Assembly: GCF_037658235.1 (NCBI RefSeq)
Contig: NZ_JBBJLN010000007.1
Span: forward strand, 1 to 64,000
Direction: 5' to 3'
DNA: 64,000 nucleotides
DNA from: Yunchengibacter salinarum
GTDB lineage: Bacteria > Pseudomonadota > Alphaproteobacteria > Sphingomonadales > Kordiimonadaceae
Of this stretch, positions 1 to 8,202 are shown piece by piece (within the stretch, counting starts at the first letter, position 1; every line of letters starts with the position of its first letter). Below the pieces are notes generated by a model. The model was not told the origin of the DNA and ran no database searches. It saw only the letters and a program-made list of their open reading frames with translations. A program made the translations under genes and the position numbers.

Positions 1-123
1 GCGAAATTGATCTATCTCGCGCTGAATGCTACATCCAACGAGTGGAAGCGATCCGTGCGAGAATGGCACGCTGTCAAAAGCCAGCTCGCGATCATGTTCG
101 AAGACCGCTTCCCAATGACCTAA
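1..123 (+). mobile_element. IS256-family (mutator-type) transposase, C-terminal fragment
   Basis: The window opens inside an open frame that ends at 121-123 and encodes 40 residues. Its sequence (KLIYLALNATSNEW, then a W-x-x-W-type spacing and FEDRF) matches the conserved C-terminus of IS256/mutator transposases, which catalyse DDE cut-and-paste or copy-paste transposition. Only the end is present because the window begins here, so nothing can be said about whether the full element is intact. It is followed within about 10 bases by a probable terminal inverted repeat and by an interrupted regulator gene, which fits an element end. Confidence 0.75.
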
Positions 124-133
124 CAAATGGCGC

Positions 134-157
134 CAGAGCACAAAATTACGCACAGTC
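134..157. repeat. Probable terminal inverted repeat of the IS256-family element
   Basis: Read outward to inward on the minus strand this is GGGACTGTGCGTAATTTTGT followed by GCTC, which resembles IS256-family ends. The open frame of the adjacent Lrp-like gene loses family similarity exactly where this repeat begins. The matching repeat at the other end lies outside the window, so the boundary is inferred. Confidence 0.55.
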
Positions 158-520
158 CCGATAAAAGGCATCGAACCGGCGCATATCCGGCACCACCACC
201 CGCATCAGATAGTCCACTTCACCGCTCATGCGATAAACTTCCACCACCTCCGGCAGGGTCGCCACCACGGCTTTGAAATCATCCAGCCAGGCCCGGCTGT
301 GTTCCCTGGCGCGCACGGCAACGAACACATCCAGCCCGGCATTCACCGCTTCCCGATCCAGCAATGCCACGCGCCGGGTGATTATGCCGCGCCGTTCCAG
401 ATTCTGGATGCGGCGCCAGCACGGGGTGGTGGACAGGCCAACCGCCGCCGCGATATCGGCGGTGCTGCGGGTGGCGTCCTCCTGCAACAGTTCAAGAATG
501 TGCCGGTCTATGGCATCCAT
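146..520 (-). pseudogene. Lrp/AsnC-family transcriptional regulator, 3' end replaced by IS end
   Basis: The 124-residue product begins MDAIDRHILELLQ and contains the AsnC-type helix-turn-helix (STADIAAAVGLSTTPCWRRI) and most of the RAM effector-binding domain (VVEVYRMSGEVDYLMRVVV). Lrp proteins normally run about 150-160 residues. This one stops at RFDAFYRDCA, where the reading frame enters the IS end and meets TAA after two foreign codons, so the last 20-25 residues, including the final RAM strand and helix, are missing. The ATG at 520 is chosen because AGAGG lies about 10 bases upstream and because most Lrp proteins start just before this D-x-x-D/L motif. It may be non-functional or have altered oligomerisation. 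Confidence 0.75.
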
Positions 521-572
521 CGGGGCGATCCTCTCAGCCTTCATATGGCAGGTGAGAGGCACATAAACAAGC

Positions 573-600
573 GGCCGCCCACCCGAAAGGGAGGACGGCC
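573..600 (-). terminator. Probable terminator after doxX
   Basis: On the minus strand GGCCGTCC (600-593) pairs with GGGCGGCC (580-573), one G-T pair, and is followed by a T-containing stretch (GCTTGTTTATG). It lies 30 bases past the doxX stop and before the Lrp-like gene, so it probably ends the bufferin operon. Confidence 0.5.
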
Positions 601-629
601 ACCTGTGCGGTTCGCCGGAAAGGGCCGGA

Positions 630-1088
630 TCAGGCGCCCTTGTAAACCTGCTTGCGGATCAGGTGATCCACCGACCACTGACCGGGACCGGCCAGCAGAA
701 TGGCAATCAGCGCCACCAGCCAGGACATGCTCTCAATGAAGCTGTGGCCGCTATAGGAAATGGTGATAACGCCGACCATGACCAGCAACCCGGCGGACGC
801 AACCCGCGCCCCAAGACCCAGCACCAGCATGAGCGGCAGGAAGGTCTCGCCATACAAGGCCAGCTTGGCGGCGGTTTCCGGGGCGAAGAACGGCACATTA
901 TAGTCGTTCTCGAACGGCATGATCGCATATTTGCTCATGGACAGAAATTCGCCGCCTTCCTTGGACCGGCCCGAAGACCAGAAGGGAAAGGACACGGCGA
1001 AGCGCGCGCCCAGCGTCATCAGATTATAGCTGGCCCAGCCCTCAAGACGGTTGAGAATGGTTTTGATCAGATCAAACAAAGCGGTCAT
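630..1088 (-). CDS. DoxX-family membrane protein of the bufferin operon
   Basis: A 152-residue integral membrane protein with the DoxX layout: an N-terminal amphipathic part, then hydrophobic segments around residues 80-105 (FLPLMLVLGLGARVASAGLL) and 120-140. DoxX proteins are often encoded beside DUF692/DUF2063 genes and are thought to handle quinone or thiol redox steps in the membrane; the role in bufferin systems is not settled. It is last in the bufB-bufC-doxX series, 12 bases after bufC, with a good ribosome binding site (AAGGAG) before the ATG. Co-transcription is inferred from spacing. Confidence 0.8.
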   Translation of the reverse strand: MTALFDLIKTILNRLEGWASYNLMTLGARFAVSFPFWSSGRSKEGGEFLSMSKYAIMPFENDYNVPFFAPETAAKLALYGETFLPLMLVLGLGARVASAGLLVMVGVITISYSGHSFIESMSWLVALIAILLAGPGQWSVDHLIRKQVYKGA

Positions 1089-1100
1089 ACAAGTCTCCTT

Positions 1101-1895
1101 TTACACGAGGGCGAGCGCGCCACGCGCCGCCAGGTCAGTCAATCCTTCGGATGAAGTGGTCGCATCGGGATCAGGGTGTGTCTCGGTACCCCGCGCGCCC
1201 AGATATCGGGCCACGGTTGCCGCTGCCCCTTCCAGCGGCATCAGATGAACGGCGCCCTCTATCTGAAGTACCAGCGCGGTCTGGCCGCCCTGCTCCAGAT
1301 GTACCGCCTCAGGTGGAATCTGCCCCTTGCCCGCCATCCACAGGGAAACAACGGGCCAACGGCTGGCGATCACGCGGCCATGGCGTACCAGCCGCAGATC
1401 CCGCAGGGCCTGCGCCGGTCTGGCCGTGGCCAGCAGGGCGTTGATCGCCTGCGCGGATACGCTTTCCGGCGCCGTATGCTGAATTTCATGAACCGCCCAC
1501 TCCAACCGCGCCAGATCGGCGATGAAGGGCACCTTCTCCGCGGGCTCGAAGCTGTCCAGAAACGGGCCGACGCCGCCGCCATAGGCGCTCAGCCTGGGCT
1601 CTCGCGGTGGATCGGCCAGCACATAGCGGGCCAGCGCCGCGCGCACGAAGCGCTCCCCCACATAGGTGATCATCAGCGGAAACAGGTCGTAGAGGGCATC
1701 CACCAGAGTCTGGCGATAGGTGTTGGCGTGAACCTGAAGCCGGTTTTCCGGGGGAATGCCATCCGCGATGATGTCATTCAGCACGTTTGGGCCAACCGGA
1801 GCGCGATCCAGAATGTGATCCGTGACCGCCCGCTGGAAGGATGCCAGATCCTGCCCGGTTTCGACCCCGGCTGCACTGGCTGTCTGTTCAACCAT
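1101..1895 (-). CDS. bufC: BufC/HvfC-type DUF2063 protein, partner of the MNIO enzyme
   Basis: A 264-residue protein whose N-terminal part (FQRAVTDHIL, RLQVHANTYRQTLVDAL, FPLMITYVGERFV) is the DUF2063 domain. In MNIO systems this protein binds the DUF692 enzyme and recruits the precursor peptide for cysteine modification. The C-terminal half is less conserved and may be the second winged-helix or peptide-recognition part. The ATG at 1895 is preferred to an upstream one at 1919 because GGAGAAGG lies directly ahead of it. The start overlaps the bufB stop by 8 bases, so translation is probably coupled. Confidence 0.82.
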   Translation of the reverse strand: MVEQTASAAGVETGQDLASFQRAVTDHILDRAPVGPNVLNDIIADGIPPENRLQVHANTYRQTLVDALYDLFPLMITYVGERFVRAALARYVLADPPREPRLSAYGGGVGPFLDSFEPAEKVPFIADLARLEWAVHEIQHTAPESVSAQAINALLATARPAQALRDLRLVRHGRVIASRWPVVSLWMAGKGQIPPEAVHLEQGGQTALVLQIEGAVHLMPLEGAAATVARYLGARGTETHPDPDATTSSEGLTDLAARGALALV

Positions 1896-2766
1896 GGGCC
1901 TTCTCCGCACGCGGTTCATGGTGAACCATGATGGCGCGGGCCTTGTCCGCTTCCGTCAACAGGGTCTGGAACGGGGGAATATTGGTATCCCACTCCACCA
2001 GAGTTGGCAGGGAGCCCGCCGCCTCGATCAGGCGCTCATACAGGTCCCAGACCGGCGCGCTCACGGCGCTGCCATGGTCGTCGATCCGCAGTTCGCGCCC
2101 CTCGATGTCCTTGACCACATGGCCGGCCAGGTGGACCTCCCCAACGGCCTCTGTGGGAATGGCATCCAGATAGGTCTCGGCGGACGTGCCCATATTGCGG
2201 CTGGACACATAGATATTGTTCACATCCAGCAACAGGCCACAGCCGGTACGATCCGCCAGCATGGCCAGAAATTCCGGTTCGGGCAGCGTGCTGCTCTCAA
2301 AAGCCATATAGCTGCTGGGGTTTTCCACCAGAATGCGGCGCCCCAGGGTTTGCTGCACCCGGTCCACATTATTGGCCATCACGCTCAGGCTTTCCTGTGT
2401 CAGCGGCAGCGGCAGCAGATCGTTCAGATACACCCCATTGCCACGGGACCAGGCCAGGTGCTCGCTCACCAGAACCGGGTTAAAGCGGTCCACCACGGCC
2501 TTGAAGCGTTTCAGGTGCGCGTCGTCCAACCCTTCCGCCGATCCGAGCGACAGCCCCACCCCATGAACGGACAGCGGTATCTGCGCATTGATACGCTCCA
2601 GCACGGTGAGGGTGGCACCGGCATCGATCATGGCGTTTTCGGCATGAATCTCGAAAAAAGCCAGGTCCGGCCCATGCGCGAGCACATCGTCGAAATGCTC
2701 CGTCTTCAGGCTGACGCCAACAGGCGCCGAACGTGCCACACGATGATCTGACCAGACAGGCGCCAC
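1888..2766 (-). CDS. bufB: BufB, DUF692 multinuclear non-haem iron oxidative enzyme (MNIO)
   Basis: A 292-residue TIM-barrel protein of the DUF692/MNIO family. Landmark segments are all visible: FFEIHAENAM, LSVHGVGLSLG, LVSEHLAWS, LVENPSSY, LLLDVNNIYVSS, GEVHLAGHV, IDDHGS and LVEWDTN. The His, Asp, Glu and Asn residues in these are the iron ligands of the family. Characterised members oxidise cysteines of a precursor peptide to oxazolone or thiooxazole-type copper-binding groups. The GTG at 2766 is chosen because AGGAGG lies 6 bases upstream. Pairing with bufA, bufC and doxX makes a bufferin role the best reading. Confidence 0.9.
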   Translation of the reverse strand: MAPVWSDHRVARSAPVGVSLKTEHFDDVLAHGPDLAFFEIHAENAMIDAGATLTVLERINAQIPLSVHGVGLSLGSAEGLDDAHLKRFKAVVDRFNPVLVSEHLAWSRGNGVYLNDLLPLPLTQESLSVMANNVDRVQQTLGRRILVENPSSYMAFESSTLPEPEFLAMLADRTGCGLLLDVNNIYVSSRNMGTSAETYLDAIPTEAVGEVHLAGHVVKDIEGRELRIDDHGSAVSAPVWDLYERLIEAAGSLPTLVEWDTNIPPFQTLLTEADKARAIMVHHEPRAEKAHG

Positions 2767-2928
2767 AGGGTGCCTCCTAAAGATAATCTTGCATCATACG
2801 GAAAAGGGGCGCGCCGGACATTCAATGTCTAACGTCCGTTCGAACCGCTCGACTCTACCACGCCGACCACGCCGGACCCGAAAGCCCTGATACCCGCTTT
2901 ACCGGAACTTGAAACTCTTTGAAAACAG

Positions 2929-2957
2929 CGACCCGTCGGTCACCGCCGGGCGGGTCG
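2929..2957 (-). other. Hairpin upstream of bufB (possible partial terminator)
   Basis: CGACCCG (2957-2951 on the minus strand) pairs with CGGGTCG (2935-2929) and is followed by CTGTTTTC. It is the last of four hairpins in the 387-base gap between bufA and bufB. The gap shows no convincing gene; an open frame at 2855-3091 lacks a ribosome binding site and any recognisable content. Confidence 0.4.
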
Positions 2958-3065
2958 TTTCTCTGACTGCCACATATGATCCACGCACACGATCCGGCGC
3001 GGAAACCCTTGCCACAGGCCATACCATTGGCCAGCGCGGCCTCGCCACGCTTACCAGGCCATGAT

Positions 3066-3144
3066 GACCGGCCGCAGCCGGTCACCCGCAAGGCCAGGCC
3101 CGAAAACGGGCCGGGCCTTTGAGCAAGGCACCAAAACAGGTGCC
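3066..3144 (-). terminator. Three consecutive hairpins directly after bufA
   Basis: On the minus strand, in order of transcription: GGCACC / GGTGCC (3144-3127); a long GC stem AAGGCCCGGCCCG / CGGGCCTGGCCTT with a TTTT loop (3119-3090); and GACCGGC / GCCGGTC (3083-3066). Placed just after the precursor gene and before the enzyme gene, they could attenuate transcription or protect the 3' end of a bufA transcript, giving more precursor than enzyme. None has a long T-run, so partial termination or RNA stabilisation is the inference. Confidence 0.55.
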
Positions 3145-3153
3145 GCAGCCGTC

Positions 3154-3420
3154 TTATTTCTTCGGCTTGTTGCTGCCGCCAGCCAGGCGATCACACATGC
3201 CAGCCGGAACATACAGCCACTCTTCGGGGTGGTTGTCCACTTTGGCCTGACCGGCACAGGAGTGGCTGGACGTGCCGCAGTCATTCTTGCCTTTGGCAAC
3301 AATGCCGTAGCACTTTTCCATTTTGTCTTCGGCGCTGGCGTGGCCAGCTACCATGGTCATGGACAGGGCAGCCGCGCCGGTTGCAGCAACAGCGGATTTG
3401 GTGATGCGATCGAATTTCAT
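3154..3420 (-). CDS. bufA: BufA1-type bufferin precursor (DUF2282)
   Basis: An 88-residue secreted precursor. Residues 1-30 form a signal peptide (KFDRITK, then a hydrophobic stretch, then GHASA before E). The mature part carries four cysteines in the DUF2282 pattern EKCYGIVAKGKNDC, SHSCAG and AGMCDRLAGG. DUF2282 peptides are the substrates of BufB/BufC and, once modified, bind copper in the periplasm. It is first in the operon and separated from bufB by a hairpin-rich gap. The gene faces away from the cyclase gene at 3625. No promoter motif could be assigned with confidence in the 204-base upstream region. Confidence 0.9.
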   Translation of the reverse strand: MKFDRITKSAVAATGAAALSMTMVAGHASAEDKMEKCYGIVAKGKNDCGTSSHSCAGQAKVDNHPEEWLYVPAGMCDRLAGGSNKPKK

Positions 3421-3624
3421 CTCTCGTCCCTCTCTGATTTGGGTTCGCTCTTAACCGAGTTCACTGGACGGCCAAGCCAACCGGCTCTCCGTCGTGACAG
3501 CCACATAATGCGTGGAATAAGCACGAAAACAAAGTCATAACGGCATCACGCTTTGGTGAATGCGACCGAAAAAAGTGTTATCGCACCCACAGCAATACCA
3601 TACTGTGCGCGAAAGAGGTAACCG

Positions 3625-4311
3625 ATGACCACTGCACAGCCCATCGACCTGAGCCACACGGTGGCGGACGGCACAAGAACGCACAAGGGGCTGCCGCCGC
3701 TTCATGTGTGTGATTTCCTTTCCCGCGAAGACAGTGCGGGCCATTACGCGCCGGGCACCAGCTTTCAGATCGACCGGCTGGAGTTGGTGGGCAATACGGG
3801 CACCTATATCGATTCACCCTTTCATCGCTACCATGACGGCGTGGACCTGGCCGGGCTGGACCTTGGCCAGTGCGTGGCGCTGCCGGGGCTGTGCCTTGAC
3901 CTGCGCGGGCCTGCCGCGCCGCTCGTGATAGACGCCGCGGCGCTGGAAGCCGCAATCGCAGGCCAGGACATCAAGGGCCGGGCCGTTTTGATTCGAACCG
4001 ACTGGTGCCGCCATTTCGACACCCCCGCCTATCAGGAGAACCATCCCTTTCTGACCGCCGAAGCGGCCAGCCTGCTTCAGGCGGGCGGCGCCGCGCTGGT
4101 GGGCATTGACAGCCACAATATCGATGACATCAGGGGCCGGGAGCGGCCCGCCCACACCATCCTGCTGGGTGACGGCATCCCCATAGTGGAGCATATGACC
4201 GGCCTGAAAGCCCTGCCCCGCACCGGATTCCGCTTTTTTGCCGCACCGCTCAAATTCCATCGGGTGGGCACCATGCCCGTGCGGGCCTTCGCCCTGCCGG
4301 ACCCCGCCTAA
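3625..4311 (+). CDS. Cyclase-family (kynurenine formamidase-like) hydrolase
   Basis: A 228-residue protein of the PF04199 cyclase family (metal-dependent amide or ester hydrolases such as KynB). It opens with IDLSHTVADG, and the family's metal motif HxGTHxDxPxH appears as NTGTYIDSPFHRYHDG at residues 57-72, with Asn and Tyr in place of the first two His. This variant is common in an uncharacterised subfamily, so the substrate and even the metal set are unknown. GIDSHNIDD near residue 155 is the second conserved site. It stands alone, divergent from bufA and convergent with the TPR gene (4-base overlap of stops). AGAGGTAA precedes the ATG. Confidence 0.75.
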   Translation: MTTAQPIDLSHTVADGTRTHKGLPPLHVCDFLSREDSAGHYAPGTSFQIDRLELVGNTGTYIDSPFHRYHDGVDLAGLDLGQCVALPGLCLDLRGPAAPLVIDAAALEAAIAGQDIKGRAVLIRTDWCRHFDTPAYQENHPFLTAEAASLLQAGGAALVGIDSHNIDDIRGRERPAHTILLGDGIPIVEHMTGLKALPRTGFRFFAAPLKFHRVGTMPVRAFALPDPA

Positions 4312-7300
4312 CGGCCTGAAAAGTCGCTGCGATAATCCCGCATGAAGCTTTGCAGCTTGTCCACACTGGCGATCTCGCTGGCAATATCGCTCAATTCCCG
4401 CCCTGTAAGATCCTGATCATTGGTCAGGATTTCAAAGGCATTGGTGAAATCCCCGTCGCGCATCAGACCACCATAACGCTGGCGGAGCTGTTGCAGCCCC
4501 TCCCGGTCGTTCATGAAGGTCATGGCGATGGCCATGCGAATCAGATGCAGGCGCTCCAGCCCCTCAAGAGGCTCCCCGCTGCGCCACGCCCCATCCAGCA
4601 GGCGCCGGCTGGTGGACACGAGCTTGCGCCATTCCTTGGCGCCCCAATAGATATCGGCGCGAATTTTCATCGCCTCCGGGCTGCCGTCCCCTTCAAGGAG
4701 CACCTCGGCCTCCTGAAACTTGTTCAGCTCGGTGAGTGCCCGCGCTTCCACATAGCGGCGGTTGGCCTGAATATCGTCCGGCAATCTCGGTTCCCGCGTG
4801 GCGCGGAGCACCTCCAGCGCCTGATCCGGCTTGCGGTTGAGAATATGGATCTTGGCCAGTTTGGCCGCGATCTGCGCCCGCGGCGCCCCTTCGGTACGGA
4901 CCCGAATCTGATAGTCCAGAAGCTCCGCCGCCCGGTCCAGCAGGTCCACCGACACCAGCCGATCCGCCAGACGCCGGATCATCAGGTCCCCATCGGAGCC
5001 GAGCGGAGTCAGTTCCCGAAACTGGTAGAACAGGGAAATCGCCTCGATCGCAGGCATTTCAGCCGCGGCGCCGCCCAGGTAAAGCTGGCGGAAGGAATCT
5101 GACATGTACTGCGCCAGTCCGCGTTCGCGCGAAGCATCCGGGAAGGCCGTTACAGCTTCCCGCAGCATGGCCAGCCCTTTTTCATACTGGCCGCTTTCCA
5201 GATACTGAACGCCCAGCCTTTGCATCACATCCAGTTCGAAACGGCCCCCGCGCCATGTATAACGCAGGCGTTCCAGTTCCGCGATCAGGTCCGGGCGGGG
5301 CAGATCCTTCACCTTGCGCGCCAGTTCCACCCGCGCCAGACGCGCCTTGGCCGCCACTTCCCGATTGCGGTTTCCGATCAGCCCTTCATAGGTTTTCAGC
5401 GCCTGATCTGTCAGGCCCCGCTTTTCCGCCAGCCGCCCCTGCAAATAAACCGTTTCGGATACCTCTTGCGTATCCAGCGCCATGCCGCCCAGCAGGCCAA
5501 GTTCCTCCTCCGCCAGTTCCAGCCGACCTTCCTGGAGCGCGGAACGCACGATGGCGAACTGCATTTCCACGCGCTCGTCCTCCGTATAGGAGCCGATCAG
5601 ATCCCGCCCGCGGCGATAATGGGTCAGCGCATCGGCGAACCGCCCCTGACGCTCTGCCACAAGCATCCGCCACAACTCGGCGTGTTGCTCCGCTTCCAGC
5701 GTGCGGTGGGACAGGTCCTTCGCCGCCTGTTCGTACCGGCCCAGCATAAAGCGGGCGATCCCGCGCAATATCCTGAATTCGGGCCGGTCGCTCAGCGCCG
5801 ATTCCCGCGCGAGCATCTGTTGCAGCACACCGATCGCTTCCGCGCCGCGGCCATGGGCCAGATAGAACCGCGCCAACGGCCAGCGGCGGGCATTGCGCTG
5901 ACTGTCCGGCGCCACGGACAGGGCATATAGCAGCCGGGATTTCCGGGTGCGGAAATCGGACGCATCCCCGCGCGCCCATTGGTGGAAGTTCACGAGCTGG
6001 GCACCGCCGCCGCCCTCCCCCACACTGCCGACAGCCAGCGCCGCGCCTTCCGCGAACAATTTGTGGTCGCCCGCCGTAATCGATACCCCCTCCCGGTACC
6101 GGCTGACGGAAACGAAATCCGCCTGCGGCACGATGGCCATGCCCTGCGCTGTTTCCAGAATGCGAACGGCGGAGAAACCGTAACGGTCAGTGAAACCGGT
6201 GGACTTGTCGCCAAGCGTGACCACCACAAGCGTATCGCCCACGGCAGGGTCTTCCACATCGATACGGCGCCCGATATTGGTTGCGGCCACGAACACTTCC
6301 TGGCTGCCATCCTCTCGCACGCGGCGCGTGGGGGTCAGCGGGAAGCGGGGCTCGGCGAGACCATCGAGAAAACGCACGATCCAGTCCTTGCCATCCCGAT
6401 CAATCGCCACCGACTGGTTGCCGCGAACCTGCAAGCGCAGCACCAGCGCATCCGGGTGGTCGATCAGGTTGAAGCGCTTGATACGGCGCCCCACCATGCG
6501 CCGGGTCTTGTCCAGCGCTTCGGCATCCAGGCCGTAAGGGCGATCGAACACGATCCACACAAAGCTGCCCCGCTCGAACACGGCGGCGGCCGCGGCGGTG
6601 GCGTCACCGAACAGAAAGCTCAGCGCGATGCCGTCATCCACCTCTGCCGCCTCAAGCGATACGACCGGCGCGTCATCGGGTCGCTGCAATCGTCCGCGAA
6701 AAGTGAAATCCAGTTCGTCCGCGCCGGATTTCGCCGCCGCTCTCGGAGACACATCCACCTTTTCACCGCCCTGCCTCCCGTCGGGGCGCGGAACACCGGG
6801 GGGTGACGCCGCATCGCCCGAATCCCGCCGCTGCCCCTCTTCTCCTTCGATCGCGGGGTCGCGCGGGGCGACATTGTCCAGATCGCCCTCGCTGGCCTGG
6901 CGGGGGCCTTCATCCTGTTCCAACGGCGTTATGGGCTCCGGCGCGCCTCCGTCGCCCTCGCCGGATGATCCGGCCTGCCCCGACCCCTGACCGGGCGCCG
7001 ACTGGCTCGTGTCGTCGCCGCCATCGGCACTGCCCCCGGAATCGGCGCCGGAAACCAGTGCGGGGGACAAGACATCCACCACGATTGCGGCACCGGTACG
7101 GAAAGCCCGCATCCCTGCCCCCGGCTCGCTGGGCGTGATCCGCACCCGAATCTGGTCGCCGTCAGGGTTCAGCAGGGCGGCACCGGAAACTTCATTCAAC
7201 TGCCCCGCATTGACCGCGGACAGGTCAGGCGCAAAGCCGCTCGGCAGGCGCAGAATCACATCATTGCCCTGCCGCTCCACCTGATAGGTGACGGCGGTGG

Positions 7301-7469
7301 GCATGGCGAACACCAGCCGGGAAAAATTGTCATGCTGGCCAATGCGCACGGGAACAGACTGCTGCGCGGAGACCGAACCGGCCCCGCCAAGCACAAGCAA
7401 TAACAGCCCGAACACCCCTGCCACCACATGGCTGAGGGCCGGAAATGGTCCCGACCTAGAAAAGACCAT
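4308..7469 (-). CDS. Large secreted TPR-repeat protein at the end of the flagellar motor operon
   Basis: About 1053 residues. An N-terminal signal or anchor (SHVVAGVFGLLLLVLGGAG then SVSAQQS) suggests periplasmic location. A small beta domain (VPVRIGQHDNFSRLVFAMP) reminiscent of AMIN-like modules follows, then a 100-residue Gly/Ser/Asp/Pro-rich linker, a second beta domain, and many helical TPR-like repeats over the C-terminal 550 residues. Proteins of this kind occur next to MotB-like genes in Rhodospirillales and may scaffold stators or basal-body parts in the periplasm, but no function is established. Its start overlaps the motB gene. The ATG at 7469 has weak GGTGA upstream; ATGs at 7484 and further up are possible. 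Confidence 0.7.
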   Translation of the reverse strand: MVFSRSGPFPALSHVVAGVFGLLLLVLGGAGSVSAQQSVPVRIGQHDNFSRLVFAMPTAVTYQVERQGNDVILRLPSGFAPDLSAVNAGQLNEVSGAALLNPDGDQIRVRITPSEPGAGMRAFRTGAAIVVDVLSPALVSGADSGGSADGGDDTSQSAPGQGSGQAGSSGEGDGGAPEPITPLEQDEGPRQASEGDLDNVAPRDPAIEGEEGQRRDSGDAASPPGVPRPDGRQGGEKVDVSPRAAAKSGADELDFTFRGRLQRPDDAPVVSLEAAEVDDGIALSFLFGDATAAAAAVFERGSFVWIVFDRPYGLDAEALDKTRRMVGRRIKRFNLIDHPDALVLRLQVRGNQSVAIDRDGKDWIVRFLDGLAEPRFPLTPTRRVREDGSQEVFVAATNIGRRIDVEDPAVGDTLVVVTLGDKSTGFTDRYGFSAVRILETAQGMAIVPQADFVSVSRYREGVSITAGDHKLFAEGAALAVGSVGEGGGGAQLVNFHQWARGDASDFRTRKSRLLYALSVAPDSQRNARRWPLARFYLAHGRGAEAIGVLQQMLARESALSDRPEFRILRGIARFMLGRYEQAAKDLSHRTLEAEQHAELWRMLVAERQGRFADALTHYRRGRDLIGSYTEDERVEMQFAIVRSALQEGRLELAEEELGLLGGMALDTQEVSETVYLQGRLAEKRGLTDQALKTYEGLIGNRNREVAAKARLARVELARKVKDLPRPDLIAELERLRYTWRGGRFELDVMQRLGVQYLESGQYEKGLAMLREAVTAFPDASRERGLAQYMSDSFRQLYLGGAAAEMPAIEAISLFYQFRELTPLGSDGDLMIRRLADRLVSVDLLDRAAELLDYQIRVRTEGAPRAQIAAKLAKIHILNRKPDQALEVLRATREPRLPDDIQANRRYVEARALTELNKFQEAEVLLEGDGSPEAMKIRADIYWGAKEWRKLVSTSRRLLDGAWRSGEPLEGLERLHLIRMAIAMTFMNDREGLQQLRQRYGGLMRDGDFTNAFEILTNDQDLTGRELSDIASEIASVDKLQSFMRDYRSDFSGR

Positions 7470-8202
7470 GGAGACTGTCACCATTCCCTTCGTCCAGCAG
7501 GATAATATCCAGGCGCGCATTCAAACCAAAAGGACTCCGGCTCACCACGTCAGCCGGAAGCTGGTCCACTCGACTATCCCCATAGCCTAGCACCGAAATC
7601 TTGCGCGGGTAGCCCCTGTCATTCAAAATTCCTGCCACAAGGCGCGCGCGGGTCAGGGACAGGCTCCAGTTATTATCGAAATACCGGTTTCGCACCGGCG
7701 CGGCATTGCTCAGCCCGGCCACCATGATACGATTGTCGATCCGGCCCAAACCGGCTGCCAATTGGGCAAGGGCGGGGCGGGCGCCATCCGTCAGCGTGGC
7801 CCGTTTTTCAAAAAACAGAATCTCCGCCGGTATCGAAATCACCAGCCGCCCCGATGATTTATGGATAACCGCCGTCTCCAGCACGGGGTCGCCCTGAAGC
7901 GCGGCTTCCAGCACGCCGCGCAGATAATCCAAATTCTCCGCCGGGCGCACGGCGGCCGGCTCGCTGTCGCGGGAGACAGTTTCGGTATCTTTCGGAACGG
8001 TTCGCTCCTCCGCCCGAAACTGGCGCGCCATGCTGTCAACCATGCTGGTCCACGCCTCCGGCTCTATCCGGCCCATGGAGAAAAGCAGCACGAAAAAAGC
8101 CAGCAACAAGGACAGCAGGTCGGCAAAGGTGATCATCCACGGGGTCTGCTGCGATGGCCGCTCCTTCCCCTGCTCGAACGGACTGCGGGACTGCTGCGTC
8201 AT
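7456..8202 (-). CDS. motB: MotB-like stator protein with OmpA peptidoglycan-binding domain
   Basis: A 248-residue protein with one N-terminal membrane helix, PWMITFADLLSLLLAFFVLL, in which the Asp (residue 28) aligns with the ion-binding Asp of MotB (D32 in E. coli). The C-terminal half is an OmpA-like domain ending NNWSLSLTRARLVAGIL and SVLGYGDSR, which would anchor the stator to peptidoglycan. The start overlaps the stop of the upstream MotB-like gene by 4 bases. No motA-like gene is present in the window, so a MotA partner must be encoded elsewhere. Whether this is the main MotB or an accessory stator cannot be decided here. Confidence 0.82.
   Translation of the reverse strand: MTQQSRSPFEQGKERPSQQTPWMITFADLLSLLLAFFVLLFSMGRIEPEAWTSMVDSMARQFRAEERTVPKDTETVSRDSEPAAVRPAENLDYLRGVLEAALQGDPVLETAVIHKSSGRLVISIPAEILFFEKRATLTDGARPALAQLAAGLGRIDNRIMVAGLSNAAPVRNRYFDNNWSLSLTRARLVAGILNDRGYPRKISVLGYGDSRVDQLPADVVSRSPFGLNARLDIILLDEGNGDSLHGLF

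Noticed and set aside
2855..3091. A 78-codon minus-strand frame between bufA and bufB
   Set aside because: No ribosome binding site, no recognisable peptide, and it spans the hairpin cluster.
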